A DNA stretch of 64,000 bases, from contig NZ_CP092104.1 of assembly GCF_016918765.2 (NCBI RefSeq), forward strand, positions 1,116,001 through 1,180,000, written 5' to 3'. This DNA is from Flagellatimonas centrodinii. Lineage in GTDB: Bacteria; Pseudomonadota; Gammaproteobacteria; Nevskiales; Nevskiaceae. Shown here in pieces: positions 42,914 through 50,989 of the stretch; positions within the stretch are counted from its first letter, which is position 1; every line of letters begins with the position of its first letter. Position numbers and translations under genes: made by a program. Below the pieces are notes generated by a model. It made no database searches. It had not been told where the DNA came from and saw only the letters and a program-made list of their open reading frames with translations.

Positions 42914-43661
42914 CGTAGTCACCCGGCTGCCCGATATGTGGGGAGATCTCGAACCCTCGTGCATCCAGCAGGCCCGCCGTGTCGGCCAGCATGCTGGGGC
43001 TGCCGCAGATCATGGCGCGGTCGGTGGCCGGGTCCAGCGGCTCGATGTCGAGGTCGCGGAACAACTTGCCCTCAGTGATGAGGTCGGTCAGCCGGCCGCG
43101 GTTGCGGTAGGGCTCGCGGGTGACGGTCGGGTAGTAGCGCAACTTGCCCTGCAGCAGTGGCCCGAACAGTTCGTCCTCCGGCAGAGTGCGGCTGAGGTAT
43201 TCCTCATAGGCCAGCTCGCTGATGCGGCGAACGCCATGCACCAGAATCACCTGCTCGAAGCGCTCGTACATCTCGGGCTCCTTCACCAGGCTGAGAAACG
43301 GCGCAAGGCCGGTGCCGGTGCTGAACAGGAACAGCCGCTTGCCCGGCTTGAGGTCATGCAGCAGCAGGGTGCCGGTGGGCTTGCGACTGACCAGAATCTC
43401 CTGCCCCGGCCGCACGTTCTGCAACAGTGAGGTGAGCGGGCCGTCCGGCACCTTGATGCTGAAGAATTCCAGATGCTCCTCGTGATTGGCACTGGCGATG
43501 CTGTAGGCACGCATCAACTTCTTGCCGCCCACTTCCAGCCCGATCATGACGAACTGACCATTTTCAAACCGCAACCCGGGGTCGCGGGTCGTGCGGAAGC
43601 TGAACAGGGAGTCGTTCCAGTGATGAACACTGAGGATGCGCTCGGTACCGATGGCCGCCAT
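42885..43661 (-). CDS. fpr: Ferredoxin/flavodoxin-NADP+ reductase
   Basis: 258 aa, bacterial Fpr subclass. FAD-binding RAYSIAS (about 51-57), the NADP-binding FSTGTGLAPFLSLV (about 113-126), MICGSPSM, and a C-terminal VIERAFVEK whose last residues stack on the flavin are all present. It moves electrons between NADPH and ferredoxin or flavodoxin, for Fe-S maintenance or for oxygenases; in this window it could feed steroid hydroxylases encoded elsewhere. A Fur-box-like palindrome lies at 43728-43744, 67 nt upstream of the start. Confidence 0.9.
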   Translation of the reverse strand: MAAIGTERILSVHHWNDSLFSFRTTRDPGLRFENGQFVMIGLEVGGKKLMRAYSIASANHEEHLEFFSIKVPDGPLTSLLQNVRPGQEILVSRKPTGTLLLHDLKPGKRLFLFSTGTGLAPFLSLVKEPEMYERFEQVILVHGVRRISELAYEEYLSRTLPEDELFGPLLQGKLRYYPTVTREPYRNRGRLTDLITEGKLFRDLDIEPLDPATDRAMICGSPSMLADTAGLLDARGFEISPHIGQPGDYVIERAFVEK

Positions 43662-43727
43662 GGAGTCCTCTCAAGGAGATCGCTGCGCGGGGCCGGATTG
43701 CCCCGCGAGTCCTGGCAGTGTAGTCAG

Positions 43728-43744
43728 TTGAGAATGACTCTCAA
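43728..43744 (-). promoter_or_regulatory. Fur-box-like operator upstream of fpr
   Basis: TTGAGA, ATGAC, TCTCAA forms a perfect 6-bp inverted repeat. Read as 7-1-7 (TGAGAAT, G, ACTCTCA) it matches the Fur pattern with one mismatch between arms. It lies in the 119-nt gap between fpr and the crotonase stop, so iron-dependent control of fpr is likely. A CGGGGC/GCCCCG hairpin (43688-43705) follows in the leader. Confidence 0.55.
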
Positions 43745-43780
43745 AATGGTTTCAGGCGATATCTATATTCCGATAATCGT

Positions 43781-44662
43781 CTATTTGGCCCATTCATCAT
43801 AGAAAGCTGGCATATCGGTCGAGGCGCGGCCGGCGTAGGCCGGATCGCGCTTTTCCAGAAACGACCGCACCCCTTCCTTGCCGTCGCCGATGCTGGTGTA
43901 GAACATCGCCAGCGAATCGATCCGGTGGGCTTCGATCGGATGCGGTTGCGCGGCGTTGCGGTACATCATCTGACGTGCCAGGGCGACGGCCACCGGTGAC
44001 CGGTTGGCGACGAACTTGCGGGCCAGCGCGGTCGCCTCCGCCAGCAGCTGGTCGGGGGCCACCACGGCCTTCACCAAACCGCCCGCCTTAGCATCTTCCG
44101 CGCTGAGAATATCTGCGCCATAGACCCATTCCAACGCCTGGGAGATGCCGACGATGCGGGGCAGGAACCAGCTGGAGCACGCCTCGGGGACGATGCCGAT
44201 CTTGCCGAAGACGAACCCGATGCGGGCTTTCTCCGACGCCAGCCGCACATCCATGGCGAGCGTCATGGTGGCACCGATGCCTACCGCCGCACCATTGATG
44301 GCCGCAATCACCGGCTTCTTGCAGTTGTAGATCGCCAAGGTGACGCGACCGCCGGTGTCGCGCACCCCGGCATGGATGGCGGGATCGTCCAGCCGCGCGT
44401 GCATGTCATCCAGCGTCGGCTGCTGCGATTCATCGAGTCCGAACACGTTGCCGGGCACGGAAAGGTCCATCCCGGCGCAGAAGGCCTTGCCACTGCCGGT
44501 GACGATGATGGCCCGCACCGCGTCGTCGTCGCTGGCACGAGTGAAGGCAGCCACCAGCTCGTTGGCCATCTCCACGGTGAAAGCGTTCATCTGCTCGGGA
44601 CGGTTGAGCGTGAGGGTCAGAATGCCGTCCTGAACGGCATAGTCGAGCGTGTTGTAGGTCAT
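43781..44662 (-). CDS. Enoyl-CoA hydratase/isomerase (crotonase family)
   Basis: 293 aa. Crotonase signatures are NRPEQMNAF, GKAFCAGMDLS (oxyanion), INGAAVGIGATMTLAMDVRL and FGKIGIVPEACSSWFLPRIV, which keeps the Glu of the second catalytic position (VPEA). An insertion with Asp-rich sequence follows the first oxyanion loop (GLDESQQPTLDDMHARLDDP), as in some long-chain and steroid-cluster hydratases. AAGGAGACC precedes the ATG. It is a single gene, divergent from the hydrolase at 44785 and upstream of fpr. Confidence 0.85.
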   Translation of the reverse strand: MTYNTLDYAVQDGILTLTLNRPEQMNAFTVEMANELVAAFTRASDDDAVRAIIVTGSGKAFCAGMDLSVPGNVFGLDESQQPTLDDMHARLDDPAIHAGVRDTGGRVTLAIYNCKKPVIAAINGAAVGIGATMTLAMDVRLASEKARIGFVFGKIGIVPEACSSWFLPRIVGISQALEWVYGADILSAEDAKAGGLVKAVVAPDQLLAEATALARKFVANRSPVAVALARQMMYRNAAQPHPIEAHRIDSLAMFYTSIGDGKEGVRSFLEKRDPAYAGRASTDMPAFYDEWAK

Positions 44663-44784
44663 GCGGTCTCCTTGTGAATGAACAGCTTAGGCGGTTTTCG
44701 CGGCCTCCGCTGATGACCCGGGCTTGCCAGTCCAGACGACGACGTTTACATTGAACGCTGTCACTATTCCCGAGGCCCGCCGCC

Positions 44785-45741
44785 ATGCCCGCGAGCGCCC
44801 GCACCACCATCGAACCCACGCTGCACACGGTTGCCTCTGGCGACGTCACCCTGGCGCTGTACGCCTGGGGAAAGGTCCGCAAGGGCCAGGCGCCGATCAT
44901 CCTCGTGCACGGCTACCCGGACTCGGCACGGGTGTGGCACGCCACCGCCGAGATCCTCGCCGTCAACCATCGGGTGTATGCCTACGATGTCCGCGGCGCT
45001 GGCCATTCCAGCCGGCCGACGAAAACCGCCGACTACACGCTCGACCACCTGATGGCCGATCTGGATGCGGTGATCGACGCCGTCAGCCCCGATCAGCCGG
45101 TCCACCTGGTGGGCCACGACTGGGGCTCGATCCAGTGCTGGGAAGGCGTGACGTCACCGACCCAGCAATCCCGGATCGCCACCTACACCAGTATCTCCGG
45201 TCCATCACTGGACCATGCGGGTGACTGGCTGCGCCGACGGCTGCGGCGGCCCCGCCAATGGTCACAGCTGGCGCGGCAGTTCGGGCACTCGTGGTACGCC
45301 ATGTTGTTTCAGCTGCCCGGGCTGGCGCCGGCCGTCTGGCGATACGGCCTGGACCGACGTTGGCCCGGAATCGTGTCGCGCCTGGAGGGGATCGAGCCCG
45401 ACGCCAGTCCGACCCAGGGCGAGGACGGCCGTTGGGGCATAGAGCTGTACCGCGCCAATTTTCCGGCACGACTGGCGCGGCCCCGGCCGCGGCCGACCGA
45501 TGTCCCGGTGCAACTGATCGTGCCGACCCGAGACCCCTTCATGGTGCAAGAGATCTGGGATGACCTGCCGCACTGGGTGCCCAATCTGACTCGCCGTGAA
45601 ATCGACGCCGGCCATTGGTTGCCGCTGACCGAACCGGCGTTTCTGGCCGACTGCATCGATACCTTCATCCTCACCCAGCCGGAGCCGGTGCAGACCCCCG
45701 TCGGACGTCGAAAGTCCCGTCGCAAGGAGACCGTTGCATGA
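44785..45741 (+). CDS. Alpha/beta hydrolase, epoxide-hydrolase/dehalogenase type
   Basis: 318 aa. The oxyanion motif VHGYPDSARVW (about 41-51) and the nucleophile elbow GHDWGSIQCWEG have Asp as nucleophile instead of Ser, as in epoxide hydrolases and haloalkane dehalogenases. The late acid/His pair is probably within PTRDPFMVQEIWDDL and IDAGHWLPL. It is therefore not the Ser-type HsaD/TesD hydrolase missing from the steroid set. Its stop overlaps the next start (ATGA), tying it to the metal-dependent hydrolase gene. The C-terminal tail is basic (GRRKSRRKETVA). Confidence 0.82.
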   Translation: MPASARTTIEPTLHTVASGDVTLALYAWGKVRKGQAPIILVHGYPDSARVWHATAEILAVNHRVYAYDVRGAGHSSRPTKTADYTLDHLMADLDAVIDAVSPDQPVHLVGHDWGSIQCWEGVTSPTQQSRIATYTSISGPSLDHAGDWLRRRLRRPRQWSQLARQFGHSWYAMLFQLPGLAPAVWRYGLDRRWPGIVSRLEGIEPDASPTQGEDGRWGIELYRANFPARLARPRPRPTDVPVQLIVPTRDPFMVQEIWDDLPHWVPNLTRREIDAGHWLPLTEPAFLADCIDTFILTQPEPVQTPVGRRKSRRKETVA

Positions 45742-46640
45742 GCCGACAGACCCGTAACCTGCCGCCGCTGGTGCCGCGCAAGGTGGCCTTCGACTGGTCG
45801 AAGACGCCGCTGGAATGGATTCCCGGCCAGCCCTTCGCCAGCCATTTCGTCAACGAGATCAACCTGCTGTTGCCCGCCGGCGAGTTCTGGTTCTGCCGCG
45901 TCTACAACCAGGCGCTGCCATTGGTCACCGATCCCAAACTGCGGGACGACGTGCGCGCGTTCATGCGTCAGGAGTCCATGCATGCCCGCGCCCATGCCAG
46001 CGCCATCGAGGATTACTTGCACGCCCGCGGCATCGAAACGCGAACCAACACCGAGCAGGAGGACCGACTGTTCGAAATCCTGCTCGCCGATCAGCCATTC
46101 GGGCGCAAACTGCCGAAATGGGCGGAGCGTCGCTGGCTGGTGTTCCGGCTCGGGGTGATTGCCGCGGTCGAGCACATGACCTGCGTGCTGGGCAACTACA
46201 TCCTGCACAACGAAAGCTGGGAGGCAGCCGGCGCTGATCCCACCCTGCTCGACCTGCTGCGCTGGCACGGTGCCGAAGAAGTCGAGCACCGCTGCGTCGC
46301 CTTTGATCTGTATCGACACCTCGGTGGCGGCTATCCCTCGCGCTACTACCTCGCGGCCATCGCCATGCCGGCGGTCTTCGGCCTGTGGGTACATGGTGCC
46401 GCCCACCTGATGAAGCAGGATCCGCGCTTTGCCCGCCACAAGCCCAGCGTGTTCCGGCCCTGGATCTGGCGCGAATGGTTCCGCAACAGCCGCGAAGGTT
46501 GGCTGCCCTCTCCGCTGTGGATCGCGCTGCGTGAGCTCCCCTTCTTCAGTCCCTGGTATGACCCCGAGACCGAAGGCTCCACCGAGGAAGCGCTGGCCTA
46601 CCTGGAACGCTCGCCCGGGGCGCTCGCCGCCGCCGCCTGA
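45738..46640 (+). CDS. Metal-dependent hydrolase-like protein (PF10118 type)
   Basis: 300 aa, cytoplasmic to membrane-associated, of the family described as predicted metal-dependent hydrolases. A helical bundle carries repeated Glu/His motifs suited to a di-metal site: RQESMHARAHASAIEDY, AAVEHMTCVLGN and HGAEEVEHRCVAFDLYRHLG. These resemble ferritin-like di-iron helices, so an oxidase role is as plausible as hydrolysis. It is translationally coupled to the upstream alpha/beta hydrolase (ATGA, AAGGAGACC site). Its last 43 nt overlap the convergent membrane-protein gene. Confidence 0.72.
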   Translation: MSRQTRNLPPLVPRKVAFDWSKTPLEWIPGQPFASHFVNEINLLLPAGEFWFCRVYNQALPLVTDPKLRDDVRAFMRQESMHARAHASAIEDYLHARGIETRTNTEQEDRLFEILLADQPFGRKLPKWAERRWLVFRLGVIAAVEHMTCVLGNYILHNESWEAAGADPTLLDLLRWHGAEEVEHRCVAFDLYRHLGGGYPSRYYLAAIAMPAVFGLWVHGAAHLMKQDPRFARHKPSVFRPWIWREWFRNSREGWLPSPLWIALRELPFFSPWYDPETEGSTEEALAYLERSPGALAAAA

Positions 46641-47155
46641 TCGGCGTCCGCGGCGACGAAGGCAGCGCCATTGGGGATCGGCCCGCCGCGCGCCACACCA
46701 AGAAATTCCGGCACCTCGATGATGAGCGTGGCCAGCACGCCCAGGGCGGTCAGGGTCAGTGCCAGCCGGTCGGCGAGGAACGCCGTGTCGAGCACCATCA
46801 GGTAGGCCACCACCGTCAGCCCGCTGGCGACGAAACCACCGCTGGCCATCCAGAAAAACTGCCGACGATTGTTGCGATCGCTGTCCCAGCGGAATAGAAA
46901 GGCCTGGTTGATGCCGGGCGGCAGGATCACCGAGGCGCGGCTGATCAGGGCGCCGCACAGGTGTCCCCATTCGTGAATCAGATAGCCCGCCAGCGCCAGC
47001 AGCAGTGCCGCCAGTCCTGCGGACGGCCAGGCCCAGCCACTGTCGCTGAGTTGCTGGCTGCGGGCCCACAGCAGCGTGGCAACCGCCAGCGCGATCAGCG
47101 CCGCGTCGCGGGCCATCACATGCAGTGGAACGCGTTGTCGCAGAGCATCGAACAT
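46598..47155 (-). CDS. Membrane protein with HEXXH motif (M50-peptidase-like)
   Basis: 185 aa with about four hydrophobic segments (AALIALAVATLLWA; GLAALLLALAGYLIHEWGHL; WMASGGFVASGLTVVAYLMV; LALTLTALGVLATLIIEV). His61-Glu62-Trp-Gly-His65 lies within the second helix, the placement of the zinc motif in site-2-type intramembrane proteases. No second Asp motif (NxxPxxxLDG) is evident, so activity is uncertain. It converges on, and overlaps by 43 nt, the PF10118-type gene, and follows an SDR gene after 12 nt on the same strand. Confidence 0.6.
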   Translation of the reverse strand: MFDALRQRVPLHVMARDAALIALAVATLLWARSQQLSDSGWAWPSAGLAALLLALAGYLIHEWGHLCGALISRASVILPPGINQAFLFRWDSDRNNRRQFFWMASGGFVASGLTVVAYLMVLDTAFLADRLALTLTALGVLATLIIEVPEFLGVARGGPIPNGAAFVAADADQAAAASAPGERSR

Positions 47156-47167
47156 TCGGGCAGACCC

Positions 47168-48070
47168 TCAGAGCAGTGAACGGTGTGTGAGTTGCTCGCA
47201 GAGCTGCCACAGCCGTGCACAGCGGGCGGCATCTTCGGCGGATGGCGACAGCGGCACCCGGGTCGGCGCACCGCCCATCTCGCCGATGCCGTCGGGGCCC
47301 CAGAAATCGCCACCGCGGACATCCGCCCCCACGGCCGCCTGCAGCAGGCAGCGGGCACCGGCATCAGCGGTCTGTCCGAACACCCGCATGGCGATCCAGA
47401 AGGCGACGTCGGTGAGATGGTCGGCAAGACTGCGCCGCGGTTGTCCGACGCGGCTGTTGCCGATACCGGTCCGGGCAATGCCCGGATGCGCCGCCACCGA
47501 CACCAGCTTCGGGCAGCTTGAGCGGCTGCGGCGGTGACCTTCCATCGCCAGCATCAGGCAGGCCAGCTTGGCCTGGTTGTAGGCACGTTGCGGCGCATAA
47601 GCGCGGGTGGCCTGCAGGTCGTCGAAGTCGATGGTCGCACGCCGGTGGACCAGGCTGGAGGTCCACACCACACGGGGCGCTGCGCTGGCCGACAGCGACG
47701 GCCACAGGTCCGCCATCAGCGCGAAATGGCCGAGGACATTGACGCCGAACTTCAGCTCGAAGCCATCGGCCGTCTCCGCCCGCTGCAGCGGCGGCAACAG
47801 CCCGGCATTGGCCACCAGCAGATCGATCACCGGCCATTCGGCACGCCAGGCGGCCGCCTGTTCGGCAATGGCGGCCAGCGAACCGAGGTCGAGCGGGCGA
47901 AACGTCAGCCGGGCTTGCGGATACTCGGCGGCCAGCGCGGCGCAGGCCGCTTCACCGCCGGCGATATTGCGATCGCTCATCACGACGGTGGCCCCCAGCG
48001 CCGCAAGCCCCCGCGCGGTTTCCAGGCCGAGGCCGCTGGCGGCGCCGGTGATGAGGGCGGTGGGGGTCAT
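47168..48070 (-). CDS. Short-chain dehydrogenase, retinol-dehydrogenase/WWOX-like
   Basis: 300 aa. TGAASGLGLETARGLAALGA, DLLVANAGLLPP, VVWTSSLVHRRA (Ser) and YNQAKLACLML (Tyr, Lys) mark an SDR of the retinol dehydrogenase/protochlorophyllide reductase-like branch, where NNAG is replaced by ANAG. The ~50-residue C-terminal region (GGDFWGPDGIGEMGGAPTRV) is typical of that branch. The substrate is unknown. Its start lies at the edge of the long non-coding region 48071-48984. Confidence 0.8.
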   Translation of the reverse strand: MTPTALITGAASGLGLETARGLAALGATVVMSDRNIAGGEAACAALAAEYPQARLTFRPLDLGSLAAIAEQAAAWRAEWPVIDLLVANAGLLPPLQRAETADGFELKFGVNVLGHFALMADLWPSLSASAAPRVVWTSSLVHRRATIDFDDLQATRAYAPQRAYNQAKLACLMLAMEGHRRSRSSCPKLVSVAAHPGIARTGIGNSRVGQPRRSLADHLTDVAFWIAMRVFGQTADAGARCLLQAAVGADVRGGDFWGPDGIGEMGGAPTRVPLSPSAEDAARCARLWQLCEQLTHRSLL

Positions 48071-48187
48071 CGAGGTGCGCCCCCGTGGCGTCGGTCTAGC
48101 CGCGCTGTCTCAGATGACTGCATTGTCGCGGACCAGGGGTGAGCGCTTGTGCGCGGTCGGACACGGACTAACGGGTTTGTCATCACG

Positions 48188-48906
48188 GGTTTCGCCCTGC
48201 TGGGCGAGGCACCTTTCTTTGCTTGTGCAAAGAAGCCCCCGCACGACTCGGAGCGTGCGAAGCACGTTGGAGCGGGAGTGCGGGTGTGCGGCTGCATCTC
48301 GCTTGGGCACGGGGGGCGGCGTCTGCCCCCGCACCCATGCTTCGCAACACCGTGGGGCAGCCGCCCCCAAAGAAAGCACGCCCCGAGGCGTGGACTGCGG
48401 ATACATCGTGGTGCTGGCCATCCTGGCGAGCCGTCGGTGCACGAGCCAACCCCAGCCCGGACGTCCATGTCCGGCCGTTCACCCCGTCAGCGAGCGATGC
48501 TCGCAAAGCGACGGGGTTCACCCTGCGCTGCTCACGTGCTCGGGGTCGGTCTGAGACGACATCCTTGTCGTCGCATCCCTCAGCCGGACATCGTGTCCGG
48601 CTGACCCCTGTGCGCGCTGCGCTGCTCGGTCCACGCCAAGGGGCCCCAGAAGCAAAAAGCGTCCCGGTCCGGTCGCTGTGGCTTTTCGTCCCGTTAGAGG
48701 GCGCCGGACGGTCTGACGAGCGCAGGGGAGAGCGGGACACGATGTCCCGCTCAGGGCCAGCGCGGCAGGAGCCGCTTTGGCCCGGCCCCGAGCACGGCAG
48801 AGCGGCCGGGGACCGGCGAAGCCGGCGCCCTCTCCGGGTGCCCTTTCTTTTCGTCTCTTTTCTTTGGGCACGCAAAGAAAAGGGACCCGCCCAGCAGGGC
48901 GGAACC
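48188..48906. mobile_element. Non-coding 719-bp element with 48-nt imperfect terminal inverted repeats
   Basis: 48188-48235 and the reverse complement of 48859-48906 match at 39 of 48 positions by manual alignment, both starting GGTT(T/C)CGCCCTGCTGGGCG. Each end holds its own hairpin (TTCTTTGC 48215-48222 with GCAAAGAA 48227-48234; CTTTTCTTTG 48857-48866 with CAAAGAAAAG 48873-48882). The interior has overlapping open frames in all phases, which is typical of GC-rich non-coding DNA, and further palindromes such as CAGCCGGACA/TGTCCGGCTG and GAGCGGGACA/TGTCCCGCTC. No transposase is present. It could be a non-autonomous transposon or two opposed copies of a dispersed repeat. Confidence 0.55.
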
Positions 48907-48984
48907 GCTGCAACCGAAATACGAAAGCGTGTCGACGAAGTGGCGTCCACTGAGCGGCGCTGGTGATGAGCGTGGCGGGCGGGG

Positions 48985-50214
48985 TCACAGCGCCGCCGGC
49001 ACCTGATTCAACCCCACATCCGGCGCCGGTCCCAACACACAGTGTGTTCCGGCGGCGGTATACATGCTGGTGACGCACTGGTTGCAGGCAGTGCAGCCGG
49101 ACACGGTGGTGCGGCCATCGCGGAACTGGTTGACCAGGTCGGGCGCGTGGATCAGCGCGCGACCCATCACCACCGCATCGAAACCGTCTGCCATCACCTG
49201 TCGCACGCCCGCCAATGACTTGGCGCCACCGAGATAGGCTAGGGGCATTTGCACCGCCTCGCGGATCTGGCGCGAGTGTTCATGCAGGTAGAGCTCGCGG
49301 AACGCGACCTTCGGTTCCCACAGGCGCGATAGCCTTACCGCCACCCGCATCAGCGGATTGTCGATGCTGTCGGTGACGGCGCTGGCCGGCATGTTGCTGC
49401 CGAAAATCGCCCATGGCGCTTCGACGTTCATGCCGCCGGACAGCACCAACAGATGGGCACCTGCGGCTTCGAGCCGACGTGCGGTTTCCTGCACGTCTTC
49501 AATCGAGGCGCCACGTTTGTGACCTTCGGTAACGCTGAGCTTGCAGACGACGGCAAGATCTCGGCCGACCGCCTCCAGCACTCGCGACAGCACTTCGACA
49601 GGGAAGCGGGCACGGCGGGCGGCATCGCCACCATAGTCGTCGCGACGACGGTTATAGGCCGGCGCCAGAAACTGGCTGAGCAGGTAGCCATGTCCCATGT
49701 GCAGTTCGACCGCGTCGAAGCCGGCCGATCGGGCGCGACGGGCGGCGGCGACGAAGGCTTCGGCCACCGCGTCCATGTCGGTCCGGTTCATCTCCGTCTT
49801 GCGCCAGCGGCCCACCATCAGGCCCGGCGGGTTGAAGCCGCCGGAGGCACTCAGCGGATATTTCGTCGCCAACTGCGGCAGAAAGGTGAAGGCGCCGCCG
49901 TGGGTCAACTGGGCACTGGCGGCGCCCCCTTCACGGTGCACGGCTTCGGTGAGCACGCGCAGGTGCGGCTGGCTGGCGCCGTCCATCAACACCTGGTCTT
50001 CGAAGGTGCGGCCATCGGCGGTCACCGCACAGTAGGCGACCGTGGTCAGCGCGGCGCCGCCGGCGGCCATGCTGCGATGGTGTTCAACCAATGCCTTCGA
50101 GGGCACGCCGCCCTTGGCCATGCCCTCGTTGGTAGCCGATTTGATGAAGCGGTTGCGCAGGGCCAGCGGCCCCAGTTGCCAGGGCGCGAAGGCGTCCTGA
50201 GTCGACACCGTCAC
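48985..50214 (-). CDS. Old yellow enzyme-family NADH:flavin oxidoreductase
   Basis: 409 aa, one FMN TIM-barrel. LRNRFIKSATNEGMA (FMN/substrate), QLTHGGAF, FDAVELHMGHGYLLSQFLAP with the NRR-DDYGG signature, and AVVMGRALIHAPDL (phosphate) are present. The C-terminus has a Cys cluster (GCTACNQCV), as in the N-terminal half of 2,4-dienoyl-CoA reductase, where it binds a 4Fe-4S cluster, but the FAD/NAD half is absent. The GTG start at 50214 overlaps the stop of the crotonase gene by 4 nt. In an operon with an SDR and a crotonase it probably reduces an unsaturated CoA ester or enone. Confidence 0.85.
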   Translation of the reverse strand: MTVSTQDAFAPWQLGPLALRNRFIKSATNEGMAKGGVPSKALVEHHRSMAAGGAALTTVAYCAVTADGRTFEDQVLMDGASQPHLRVLTEAVHREGGAASAQLTHGGAFTFLPQLATKYPLSASGGFNPPGLMVGRWRKTEMNRTDMDAVAEAFVAAARRARSAGFDAVELHMGHGYLLSQFLAPAYNRRRDDYGGDAARRARFPVEVLSRVLEAVGRDLAVVCKLSVTEGHKRGASIEDVQETARRLEAAGAHLLVLSGGMNVEAPWAIFGSNMPASAVTDSIDNPLMRVAVRLSRLWEPKVAFRELYLHEHSRQIREAVQMPLAYLGGAKSLAGVRQVMADGFDAVVMGRALIHAPDLVNQFRDGRTTVSGCTACNQCVTSMYTAAGTHCVLGPAPDVGLNQVPAAL

Positions 50215-50984
50215 GCCCGGCCCCGCTGCAGGAAGGCGGCCAGCCGGCTGGCAAACAATGGCGTGCCGGCATTGCGCAGGAAGATCTCGCGTTCGCGATC
50301 GAGCTGGGCTTTCAGGGCACCGGCATCGGCGCCGTTGAGCAGGTGCTTGAAGCCCTGCAGGACCTGCACCGGATGGCGCGCCAGGCGCGCAGCGTAGGCG
50401 CGTCCGGTAGACACCAGATCGGCAGCGGCAGCGACCTCCAGCACCAAACCAAGCGACTGCGCTTCGGCGGCGCTGATGTGATCGCGGGCGAGCAGCAGGT
50501 CGAAGGCCCGCATGGCGCCGACGCGCTGCGGCAGGAAGTGACTGAGGCCACCGTCGGAGGTGGTGGCGAGGCCCGGGTAGCCTGGGACGAAGCGGCTGTT
50601 GTCGGCCGCCAGCACGATGTCGGCGCTCATCGCCAGCGAAAACCCGGCGCCGGCGGCGGCACCGTTGACCAACGCAATGACCGGCTGTGGCAGCGCCCGC
50701 AGGCCAACGACCGCCTCGTGAACGGCATCGATGATGGCGGACAACAGGCGCTCGCGGTCGGGGCCGGCGCCAGCCTCGTGCATGGCGTGAATATCACCAC
50801 CGACGCAGAACAGCTTGCCTTCGGACCCAAGCAGAATGACGCGGCTGTCGGGGTCGCGGGCAAGCTCCTGCACGGCATTGCGCAAGGCCTCGGCAGCCGC
50901 CAGATCCAGCGCCGGGGCGCCACCGGCCGGCCCCAGCCAGAGATGGGTGACGCCGTCGTCCAGCCGTTCGATACGGATACTCAT
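50211..50984 (-). CDS. Crotonase-family protein lacking the usual catalytic glutamates
   Basis: 257 aa. EGKLFCVGGDIHAMH and VNGAAAGAGFSLAMSADIVL form the oxyanion hole. Where hydratases have a Glu (GIIPE type), this protein has FVPGYPGLATTSDGG with Asp rather than Glu, a pattern seen in enoyl-CoA isomerases and other crotonase enzymes. It is the middle gene of SDR-crotonase-OYE; 5 nt separate it from the SDR stop and it overlaps the OYE start. A double-bond isomerase feeding the OYE is a reasonable guess. Confidence 0.8.
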   Translation of the reverse strand: MSIRIERLDDGVTHLWLGPAGGAPALDLAAAEALRNAVQELARDPDSRVILLGSEGKLFCVGGDIHAMHEAGAGPDRERLLSAIIDAVHEAVVGLRALPQPVIALVNGAAAGAGFSLAMSADIVLAADNSRFVPGYPGLATTSDGGLSHFLPQRVGAMRAFDLLLARDHISAAEAQSLGLVLEVAAAADLVSTGRAYAARLARHPVQVLQGFKHLLNGADAGALKAQLDREREIFLRNAGTPLFASRLAAFLQRGRA

Positions 50985-50989
50985 CGGTC

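Noticed and set aside
44729-44770. Shared promoter motif ahead of the alpha/beta hydrolase
   Set aside because: The spacing to TATTCC is 20 nt, but only about 9 of 16 motif positions match; too weak to claim.
44785-45741. HsaD/TesD meta-cleavage hydrolase
   Set aside because: The nucleophile elbow is GHDWGS (Asp), not a Ser-type elbow, so it is not the C-C hydrolase partner of the dioxygenase.
45309-47210. A 633-codon minus-strand frame
   Set aside because: It crosses two confident plus-strand genes and the membrane-protein gene in another phase; its composition is that of a shadow frame.
48067-48966. Overlapping open frames of 110-315 codons in the gap
   Set aside because: Frames are open in all six phases, Arg/Pro/Ala-rich, with no domain or ribosome site. 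They reflect palindromic GC-rich DNA.
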